A program made the position numbers and the translations under genes. This document shows, in pieces, positions 53,377-61,400 of a stretch of 64,000 bases of DNA. Source of the stretch: Agromyces fucosus. GTDB lineage: Bacteria; Actinomycetota; Actinomycetes; Actinomycetales; Microbacteriaceae. The DNA is taken from positions 1,216,209 through 1,280,208 of the forward strand of contig NZ_SDPO01000001.1 in NCBI RefSeq assembly GCF_004134865.1, read 5' to 3'. Position 1 is the first letter of the stretch, and each line of letters starts with the position of its first letter. Below the pieces are notes generated by a model, which worked only from the letters and a program-made list of their open reading frames with translations, made no database searches and was not told where the DNA came from.

Positions 53377-53859
53377 CTAGGAGGCGAGGACCTCGTCGAG
53401 CACGGTCGAAGCCGCCTCTTCGTCGGTCTTCTCTGCGAGCGCGAGCTCGGAGATGAGAATCTGACGAGCCTTGGCGAGCATTCGCTTCTCGCCTGCAGAG
53501 AGCCCGCGGTCCTGATCGCGGCGCCACAGGTCGCGCACGACCTCCGAGACCTTGATCACGTCACCCGATGCGAGCTTCTCGAGGTTCGCCTTGTAGCGAC
53601 GCGACCAGTTGGTCGGTTCCTCGGTGAAGGGGGCGCGCAGCACCTCGAAGACCTTGTCGAGGCCCTCTTTGCCGATGACGTCGCGAACGCCGACCAGGTC
53701 GACGTTCTCAGCAGGAACCTCGATGACGAGGTCGCCCTGCGTGACGTTCAGCTTGAGGTAGAGCTTCTCTTCACCCTTGATGATGCGTTTCTTGACCTCG
53801 GTGATCGTTGCGGCACCGTGGTGGGGGTAAACGACGGTTTCGCCAACCTCAAAAAGCAT
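53377..53859 (-). CDS. carD: RNA polymerase-binding transcription factor CarD
   Basis: CarD stabilises the open promoter complex. The 160 residues have the N-terminal RNA-polymerase-interacting Tudor-like domain ([17 protein letters not shown]) and a helical DNA-binding domain with [12 protein letters not shown] and [16 protein letters not shown] lies 9 bases before the ATG. Confidence 0.97.
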   Translation of the reverse strand: MLFEVGETVVYPHHGAATITEVKKRIIKGEEKLYLKLNVTQGDLVIEVPAENVDLVGVRDVIGKEGLDKVFEVLRAPFTEEPTNWSRRYKANLEKLASGDVIKVSEVVRDLWRRDQDRGLSAGEKRMLAKARQILISELALAEKTDEEAASTVLDEVLAS

Positions 53860-54015
53860 GAATAGATGTCCTTTCGGCAACTATCAGGATATCACATTCG
53901 GGATCATGCTAAGGTTCCGCCCCCTCCAAGGGCAGCCGCTGCTCGTACGATATGCTCGGTGCGATCCATTCGCGCCCGGGCCTCCGCTCGTGCGCACCAC
54001 GCTCTTGGAGGTTCT

Positions 54016-54498
54016 GTGAAGGCGCGTCTCGCGGCATCCGCTGCTCTGGCCCTCGGCATCGCGCTCGGCGCGAGCGGCTGCTCGATGGTCACCTACCAGG
54101 CGACGACCGAGCACTACGACGCCAGCGACGGCGTCTCGGTCGACGTCGGCGACCTCGACCTCCGCAACGTCCTCGTCGTCTCCGACGACGGCGTCGACGG
54201 CACGCTCGTCATGACGGTCGTCAACAACGGCACCGAAGACGTGTCGCTCGACGTGCAGTTCGGCGAGGGCGGCAGCGAGGCGCAGACCATCGAGGTCGAG
54301 GCCGGCTCCGAGATCGCCTTCGGCGTCGACGACGTCGAGGGCACCGATGAGGTCGAGCCGATCGTCCTCGAGGGCATCGACACCATTCCCGGCGCGTTCC
54401 TGCCCATGTTCTTCGAGTACTCCGGCGCCGAGGGCGTCGAGAAGCTCATCCCGGTGCTCGACGGCCGGCTCCCCGAGTACGAGAACCTCGTTCCGTAG
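54016..54498 (+). CDS. Putative lipoprotein of unknown function
   Basis: A 160-residue protein with a signal peptide and lipobox ASGC near residue 22. The mature part is rich in Asp, Glu, Val and Gly and looks all-beta (VVSDDGVDGTLVMTVVNN resembles an Ig-like strand pair). I do not recognise the family. GGAGG lies 4 bases before the GTG. It is divergent from carD and followed by a terminator. Confidence 0.8.
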   Translation: MKARLAASAALALGIALGASGCSMVTYQATTEHYDASDGVSVDVGDLDLRNVLVVSDDGVDGTLVMTVVNNGTEDVSLDVQFGEGGSEAQTIEVEAGSEIAFGVDDVEGTDEVEPIVLEGIDTIPGAFLPMFFEYSGAEGVEKLIPVLDGRLPEYENLVP

Positions 54499-54517
54499 CC
54501 TCGGCGCATCGACGTCG

Positions 54518-54549
54518 AACGGGTGGGATGCTTCGGCACCCCACCCGTT
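54518..54549. terminator. Terminator between the lipoprotein and regX3
   Basis: A 14-bp stem with one mismatch and a cTTCGg tetraloop, followed by T bases on the plus strand. It serves the lipoprotein gene and perhaps the convergent regX3. Confidence 0.8.
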
Positions 54550-54596
54550 TCGCGTGTCCGGCGTTCGACCTGCCGGCGCGTTCGGCGCAGTTCCGG

Positions 54597-55277
54597 TCAG
54601 GCCTCGAAGCGGTACCCGAGGCCGCGCACGGTCACGAGCTGCACCGGTTCCGACGGCTGCTGCTCGATCTTCGAGCGGATGCGCTTGATGTGCACGTCGA
54701 GGGTCTTCGTGTCGCCGAAGTAGTCGGAGCCCCAGACCCGGTCGATCAGCTGGCCGCGCGTGAGCACCCGACCGGGGTTGCGCATGAGGAGCTCGAGCAG
54801 CTCGAATTCCTTCAGCGGCATGGGCACGGCCTCTCCGTCGACCTCGACGGTGTGCCGGTCGACGTCCATCCGCACGCGGCCGCCCTCGATCACGGCCTCG
54901 TCGAAGTCCTCGATCTCGATGCGCCGACGGAGCACCGCCCGGATGCGCGCGAGCAGTTCGCGCGTCGAGTAGGGCTTCGTGATGTAGTCGTCGGCCCCGA
55001 GCTCGAGGCCCACGACGATGTCGATCTCGGAGTCCTTGGCGGTCAGCATGATGATCGGCACCGTCGAGCGGCTTCGGATCTCGCGGCACACCTCCGTACC
55101 CGGCAGGCCCGGCAGCATGAGGTCGAGCAGCACGAGGTCGGCGCCCGATCGGTCGAAGGCCTCGACGGCCGACGGGCCGTCGGCGGCGACCTCCACCTCG
55201 TACCCCTCGCGTTCGAGCAGGAAGCTCAGTGGGTCGCTCAGGGCGATCTCGTCTTCGACGAGCAGGATGCGGGTCAC
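54597..55277 (-). CDS. regX3: Phosphate-responsive response regulator RegX3
   Basis: A 226-residue OmpR-class regulator: receiver domain (LLVEDE, phosphorylation Asp in LLDLMLPG, Lys in TKPY) and winged-helix DNA-binding domain (DTKTLDVHIKRIRSKIE). GTG start overlaps the kinase stop. Paired with SenX3 and next to phoU, it fits the phosphate regulator of actinobacteria. Confidence 0.93.
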   Translation of the reverse strand: MTRILLVEDEIALSDPLSFLLEREGYEVEVAADGPSAVEAFDRSGADLVLLDLMLPGLPGTEVCREIRSRSTVPIIMLTAKDSEIDIVVGLELGADDYITKPYSTRELLARIRAVLRRRIEIEDFDEAVIEGGRVRMDVDRHTVEVDGEAVPMPLKEFELLELLMRNPGRVLTRGQLIDRVWGSDYFGDTKTLDVHIKRIRSKIEQQPSEPVQLVTVRGLGYRFEA

Positions 55278-56461
55278 GTACGGTCTCCTCGTTCACTGGA
55301 ATCGGTTGCTCGACCATCGTCGGAACCGGGTTCGATCGCGGCCTCTGCCCGAGGCAGTCGGATCATGAAGGTCGAACCGCGACCGGGCTGCGACCACACG
55401 CGCACGTCGCCGCCGTGGTTCTGCACGGTGTGCTTGACGATGCTGAGGCCGAGCCCCGAGCCGCCCGTGTTGCGCGAGCGCGCCTGGTCGACGCGGTAGA
55501 ACCGCTCGAACACGCGCTCGAGCTCGTCGGCCTCGATGCCGATGCCCTGATCGGTGACGGCGATCTCGACGACGTCGCCGTCGACCTTCGCGCCGACGCC
55601 GACCCGGCCGCCGGGATTCGAGTAGGCGATCGCGTTGGCGATGAGATTGTGGACCGCGACGATGAGCAGCGCCTGGTCGCCGTAGACCTCGGCCTTCGTC
55701 GACGCGCGCACCGCGACCTCGACCTGCTTGCCGCCGGCGACCACCCGGTTCTGGTCGACCGCGGCCGCGATGACCTTGTCGACGCGCACGAGCCGGTCTG
55801 GCCGGAGGGCGTCGCGTGCCTGGAGCCGCGAGAGCTCGATCACCTCGCTCGTGATGTGCGCGAGGCGGGTGGCCTCGACCGAGAGCCGGCCGGCGAAGCG
55901 GCGGACCTGCTCGGGCTCGTCGGCCGCCTGGTCGAGCGCCTCGGCGAGCAGGCTCACCGATGCGATCGGCGTCTTCAGTTCGTGGCTGATGTTGGCGACG
56001 AAGTCCCGTCGCACCTCGTCGAGCCGGTGCGCCTCGGTGCGGTCCTCGGCGAGGAGCAGCACGAACCGCGTGCCGAGCCTCGCGACCCGCACGTGCAGAC
56101 GCAGCGTCGAGTCGCCGAACGGGCCGCGGGCGAGCGTCACCTCGTCGACCAGGGGCTCACCGCCACGGCGAACGGATGCCGCGAGCTCCAGCAGTTCGGG
56201 ATGCACGAGCGACTGCTGCCGCACGAGGCCCATCGCGAGGGCGCCGGGCGAGGCTCGGAGCACGTTGTTCGACGGGTCGAGCACGACTCCCGCAGACTCC
56301 AGCACGTCGAGCACCTGGTCGACCCCGTCGGGGATCGTCGGAGCGACGACCTTCGCCGCGCTCGATCCGCGCCGCTCGGCCATGTGCAGCACGACCATGA
56401 ACGCGGCGCCGAGGAAGATGCCGAAGGCCAGCGCGGTGAGCACCGACCAGGTGGAGTCCAT
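55274..56461 (-). CDS. senX3: Sensor histidine kinase SenX3
   Basis: A 395-residue membrane kinase. One N-terminal helix (about 5-27), a PAS-like region (about 45-150), the H-box FVANISHELKTP, and the ATPase with N-box NLIANAIAYS and GSGLGLSIVKHT. No large external domain, as in SenX3/PhoR types that listen to the phosphate transporter through PhoU. TAGTGT lies six bases before the ATG: probably leaderless. Confidence 0.93.
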   Translation of the reverse strand: MDSTWSVLTALAFGIFLGAAFMVVLHMAERRGSSAAKVVAPTIPDGVDQVLDVLESAGVVLDPSNNVLRASPGALAMGLVRQQSLVHPELLELAASVRRGGEPLVDEVTLARGPFGDSTLRLHVRVARLGTRFVLLLAEDRTEAHRLDEVRRDFVANISHELKTPIASVSLLAEALDQAADEPEQVRRFAGRLSVEATRLAHITSEVIELSRLQARDALRPDRLVRVDKVIAAAVDQNRVVAGGKQVEVAVRASTKAEVYGDQALLIVAVHNLIANAIAYSNPGGRVGVGAKVDGDVVEIAVTDQGIGIEADELERVFERFYRVDQARSRNTGGSGLGLSIVKHTVQNHGGDVRVWSQPGRGSTFMIRLPRAEAAIEPGSDDGRATDSSERGDRT

Positions 56462-56521
56462 GGCTCAACACTAACCAGCCGTCGGCGGCCGATTCGCCGT
56501 TGGCCGCCTGTGCGGCGGTAC

Positions 56522-56565
56522 GTTAACGACTATTCAGAATCCCGGCACCTGTTGTTCATCTTCCG
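56522..56565 (+). promoter_or_regulatory. Possible PHO-box upstream of phoU
   Basis: Between senX3 and phoU, GTTAACG (56522), TTCAG (56533) and GTTCATC (56554) lie near multiples of 11 bases apart, reminiscent of the 11-base direct repeats bound by PhoP/RegX3-like regulators. The match is weak. Confidence 0.3.
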
Positions 56566-56645
56566 CAGGGAGGATGTCCCGAGGGCCGGAATGCCCGGGC
56601 ACGTCCGCGCCCGGCACGGGCCAGAACAGACAAGGATCCGAAGAC

Positions 56646-57305
56646 ATGCGTGAGGTGTTCCAGCAGGAACTGCGCGAGGTGCAGGAAGGGCTCGTCGGGC
56701 TCGCCGGGCTCGTCGCCGACTCGATCGACAAGGCGACGCGGGCGTTCAACGAGTCCGACGTGAGCCTGGCCGAGGAGGTGATCGCCGACGACGACCACAT
56801 CGACCAGCAGACGGTCGCGCTCGACGAACTCGCGATCACGATCCTCGCGCGCCAGCAGCCCGTGGCTCGAGACCTGCGCATCGTCGTGAGCGCGTTGCGC
56901 ATCAGCGCCTCGCTCGAGCGGATGGGCGACATGTCGACCCACATCGCGCAGCTCGCCCGGTACCGCTTCCCCGACAAGGTCGTGCCGAAGTCGCTTCGGC
57001 CCACGTTCGCCGAGATGGGCCGCCTCGACGTCGAGATCGCCCGCCGGCTCGTGGAACTCCTTCGCACCGAAGACGTGCTCCTCGCCGAGGAGATCCGGAA
57101 CGAGGACGACAAGATCGACGCCCTGCACCTGCAGGTGTTCGACAAGGTGCTCGGGGAGACGTGGAAGGGCGAGGCCGTCGACACCGTCGACGCGACCCTC
57201 GCGAGCCGCTACCACGAGCGCTTCGCCGACCACGCCGTCTCGATCGCGAAGAAGGTGCAGTACCTCGCCACCGGCGACTGGGACCCCGAGAAGTCGGCGC
57301 TCTGA
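56646..57305 (+). CDS. phoU: Phosphate transport regulator PhoU
   Basis: A 219-residue all-helical protein with two PhoU repeats, each with the metal-binding pattern (ELAITILARQQPVARDLR; DISASLERMGD-like SASLERMGDMSTHIA; RYHERFADHAVSIAKKV). It links the Pst transporter to SenX3. AAGGAT precedes the ATG. Divergent from senX3. Confidence 0.94.
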   Translation: MREVFQQELREVQEGLVGLAGLVADSIDKATRAFNESDVSLAEEVIADDDHIDQQTVALDELAITILARQQPVARDLRIVVSALRISASLERMGDMSTHIAQLARYRFPDKVVPKSLRPTFAEMGRLDVEIARRLVELLRTEDVLLAEEIRNEDDKIDALHLQVFDKVLGETWKGEAVDTVDATLASRYHERFADHAVSIAKKVQYLATGDWDPEKSAL

Positions 57306-57310
57306 GCGCC

Positions 57311-57370
57311 GGACCACTCGTTTCGCGTCGGACCCCCGATATCCACGGTCCCGTGCGACACGAGTGGTCC
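57311..57370. repeat. Long imperfect inverted repeat downstream of phoU
   Basis: GGACCACTCGT (57311-57321) pairs with ACGAGTGGTCC (57360-57370), and GGACC/GGTCC arms lie inside. The whole could form a roughly 24-base-pair imperfect stem with a loop of about 12 bases. It begins 6 bases after phoU and precedes a separate terminator. Confidence 0.65.
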
Positions 57371-57409
57371 CGATCGTCGCCGTGACGGCGGCAGGCACCG
57401 AGCACGCGA

Positions 57410-57444
57410 GAAGGCCCGGCGGATGCGACATCCGCCGGGCCTTC
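57410..57444. terminator. Bidirectional terminator between phoU and gpmA
   Basis: A perfect 16-bp stem (GAAGGCCCGGCGGATG and complement) with loop CGA. Stops two convergent transcripts. Confidence 0.8.
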
Positions 57445-57463
57445 GCGTTCGTGGGAGTCGGGG

Positions 57464-58210
57464 CTACTTCTTGCCCTGCGCCGCCACTGCGGCCGCACCG
57501 GCGGCTGCCGCCTCGGGGTCGAGGTACTCGCCCGGGCCGAGCGGCATGAAGTCGTCGCCGAGTCGGTAGACGAGCGGGATGCCCGTCGGGATGTTGAGTT
57601 CGGCGATCTCGTCGTCGCTGATGCCGTCGAGGTGCTTGACAAGGGCGCGCAGGGAGTTGCCGTGCGCGGTCACGAGCACCGTCTTGCCGGCTGCGAGGTC
57701 GGGCACGATGCCCTCCTGCCAGTACGGCAGCATGCGCGCGATGACGTCTTTCAGGCACTCGGTGCGGGGCAGCTCGGCGTCGTCGAGGTTCGCGTAGCGC
57801 GGGTCTCCGACCTGCGAGTACTCGGCGTCGTCGGCCAGCACAGGCGGCGGCACGTCGAAGGAGCGGCGCCAGAGCTGGAACTGCTCGGGGCCGTACTTCT
57901 CGAGCGTCTCGGCCTTGTCGAGGCCCTGCAGGGCGCCGTAGTGGCGCTCGTTGAGGCGCCAGGAGCGGCGCACGTCGATCCATGCGCGGTCGGCGACGTC
58001 GAGGGCGATGTTCGCCGTCTGGATGGCCCGGGTCAGCACCGAGGTGTGCAGCACGTCGGGCAGGAGATTCGACTCGGCGAGCAGCTCGCCGGCGCGGGCG
58101 GCCTCGGCGGTGCCGAGTTCGCTGAGCCGCACGTCGACCCAACCGGTGAACAGGTTCTTCTGATTCCATTCGCTGTTGCCGTGGCGAAGCAGCACGAGGG
58201 TGTGAGGCAT
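57464..58210 (-). CDS. gpmA: 2,3-bisphosphoglycerate-dependent phosphoglycerate mutase
   Basis: A glycolytic enzyme of 248 residues. [10 protein letters not shown] carries the phosphorylated His; [12 protein letters not shown] and [11 protein letters not shown] carry the other active-site residues. The last 20 residues are an Ala-rich tail ending KK. TAGGCT lies six bases before the ATG: probably leaderless. Confidence 0.96.
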   Translation of the reverse strand: MPHTLVLLRHGNSEWNQKNLFTGWVDVRLSELGTAEAARAGELLAESNLLPDVLHTSVLTRAIQTANIALDVADRAWIDVRRSWRLNERHYGALQGLDKAETLEKYGPEQFQLWRRSFDVPPPVLADDAEYSQVGDPRYANLDDAELPRTECLKDVIARMLPYWQEGIVPDLAAGKTVLVTAHGNSLRALVKHLDGISDDEIAELNIPTGIPLVYRLGDDFMPLGPGEYLDPEAAAAGAAAVAAQGKK

Positions 58211-58421
58211 GCGAACAGCCTACCGGCGAGGCATCCGTCGCCCTGAATATTTCTGCGCTGGCCTGCGCAGGATTCCCCTGTCGACAGAACAGGATTCGGC
58301 AGAACCCGGCGCAACTTTTGCTTGACGCTCGCCAGAAGTCCCCCTAGGTTCGGGATCGGACGTGCAACGCCGCTCGACCGATCGAGCGCGGTCCAGCCAT
58401 TCGGAACCAATGGAGGTCTCA

Positions 58422-61400
58422 ATGCTCACCCAGCTCCGCACGGACGCGAAACGGCTGGTCGCCGTATTACTCGCGTCTGTTCTCACCGTCGGGGTGGTGG
58501 TCGGGGTCGCAGCTCCGGCCCAGGCCCACGACGGGACCCAGATCCTGATCTTCACCAAGACGACGCAGTACCGTCACACGGACGCGATCGACAAGGGAAC
58601 CCCGCTCATCACCGCGGCACTCGAGGCAGAGGGCATGGAGGTGACGCACACCGAGGACTCGACGATCTTCAACGACACCGATCTGCCGCACTTCGACGCG
58701 ATCGTCATGTTCCAGACGTCGGGCGACCCGTGGAACGCCGACCAGAAGGCCGCGCTCGAGCGGTACCAGCAGGGCGGCGGCGGCATCGTGGCGATCCACA
58801 ACGCCACCGACATGCGCGGCAACTACCCCTGGTGGGACGAGCTCGTCGGCTCGCTCATGCCGGGGCACGCCGCCACCGGCTCCGACCCGGGCCAGCCCGG
58901 CACCGTGCGCATCGAGGACGACACGCACCCCTCCACCGAGCACTTCGAAGAGACCCGCTGGGACCGCGGCGACGAGTGGTACAACTTCTCGAACAACGTC
59001 CGCGGCACCGCGCACGTGCTCGCGTCGATGGACGAGACGAGCTACGACGCCGGCGGTAACGCCATGGGCTACGACCACCCGATCTCCTGGTGCAAGCCCT
59101 ACGACGGCGGTCGCACCTGGACGACGGCCATGGGCCACTACGGATCGCACTACTCCGAGCCGAAGTTCATGCAGCACATCGTCGGCGGCGTGAAGTACGC
59201 GGCAGGCCTCGAAGAGGGCGACTGCGGCGGCACCGTCTGGGACAGCTTCGAGAAGGTCTCGCTCGACCAGAACACCTCCGCGCCCTTCGCGATGGACATC
59301 GCCGAAGACGGCCGCGTCTTCTACACCGAACTCGTCCGCGGGCAGATCCGCGTCTGGGACCCGGCGACGAACGCGGTCACGACGGCCCTCGAGCTCGACG
59401 TGTACTCCGGCGGCGAGGACGGCCTCCTCGGCATCGCGCTCGACAACGACTTCACCGAGAACGGGCGGATCTACGTCTACCGCTCCCCCGATGCAGCCGA
59501 CAACTCCGACCCGTCGAGCTTCCTGAGCCGCATCTCGCGCTTCACGATGGTCAACGGCGTGATCGACCCGGCCTCGGAAGAGCTCATCATCGAGGTGCCG
59601 GCACGTCGCCTGCCCGATGAGCCCGGCCACACCGGCGGCGGTCTCGACTTCGACGCGGCGGGCAACCTGTACCTCGGCGTCGGCGACGACGTGAACCCCC
59701 ACTCGGAGCCCTCGGGCGGCTACGCGCCGCTGTCGGCCCGTCCTGGCACGTTCCACGACGCCCGCGAGACCTCGGCGAACACCAACGACCTGCGAGGCAA
59801 GCTGCTCCGCATCACGCCGAACCCCGACGGTCCCGGATACACCGTCCCCGAGGGCAACCTCTTCCCCGAGGCGAACGACACGGCCGGCAAGACGCTGCCC
59901 GAGATCTACGCCATGGGCTTCCGCAACCCGTTCCGCTTCTCGATCGACCAGACGACGGGCGCCATCAGCCTCGCCGACTACTCGCCCGACAACGGCACCG
60001 ACGCACCCACCACGCGTGGACCGGCCGGCATCGCGGAGTGGAACTACATCACGAGCCCCGGCAACTACGGCTGGCCGCTCTGCATGGGCAACAACGAGCC
60101 GTTCCGGAACGTCGACTACACGACGAGCCCGGTCACGGTCGGCGACTTCTTCGACTGCGCCGCACCCGTCAACGACTCGCCGCGCAACACCGGCCTGACC
60201 GAACTGCCGGCGGCACGCGCTGCCGACATGTGGTACGGCTACAAGCGTTCGTCGGTCCCCGGGATCATCCCCCAGGGCGGCGGCCTCGCCCCCATGGGCG
60301 GACCGGTCTACAACTTCGACGCCGACCTCGAGTCGGACACGAAGTTCCCGGCCTCGTACGACGGCAAGCCCTTCTTCTACGAGTGGGCTCGCAACAAGAT
60401 GTACTCGATCCAGCTGGCCGACGGCGCGACCGGCGGCGGCAACGCCGTCGAGAAGGTCAACGCCTTCCTGCCGCAGGAGCAGTTCCTCGCGCCGATCGAC
60501 TCGCGGTTCGGCCCCGACGGCTCGCTCTACGTGCTCGACTGGGGCGGCGGCTTCGGCCGTGACAACCCCAACTCGGGGCTGCACCGCATCGACTACATCT
60601 CGGGCTCGCGTTCACCGATCGCCAAGGCCACGAGTGATGTCGACTCCGGTCCCGCGCCCCTCACGGTGACGTTCGACGGCACCTCTTCGTCGGACCCCGA
60701 GAACGCGGAGCTCGCGTACGCCTGGGACTTCGACGGCGACGGCACCGACGACGCGTCGACGGCCACGGCGACGCACACGTACGAGACCGAAGGCGTCTTC
60801 GACGCGCGACTGACCGTCACCGACCCCGACGGCAAGTCCGCGACGACGACCGTGCCGATCACGGTGGGCAACACCCGACCGGACGTCTCGTTCACCCTTC
60901 CCCCGAACGGCGCGTTCTTCGACTTCGGAGACGACCTCTCGTGGGATGTCACGGTGACGGACCCCGAGGACGGCACGGTGAACGGTGACGACGTCATCAT
61001 CCAGCCCGCGCTCGGACACGACGAGCACGCGCACCCCACGACCCCGCTGAGCGGGTTCACGGGCACCACGGAGACGACGCTCGGCGGCCACGCGGCCGAC
61101 GAGAACATCTTCTTCGCCCTCGACGCCCGCTACACGGACGGCGGCGGTGAGGCCGGCGCCAACCCGCTGACCGGATCCGAGACGACGCTCGTCTTCCCGA
61201 AGCGGAAGCAGGCGGAGTTCTTCGACAGCGCGAACGCCATGACGACGGCACCCAGCCGGGATGTCGAAGGCATCGAGAGCGACCGCGTGATCGTCGGCGG
61301 CGACGGCGCGTGGGCGCACTTCGACCCGGTGAACTTCTACCGGGTCGACGACCTCGCGCTGCGCGTCTCGGCCGTCTCGGCCGGAACGAGCATCGAGCTG

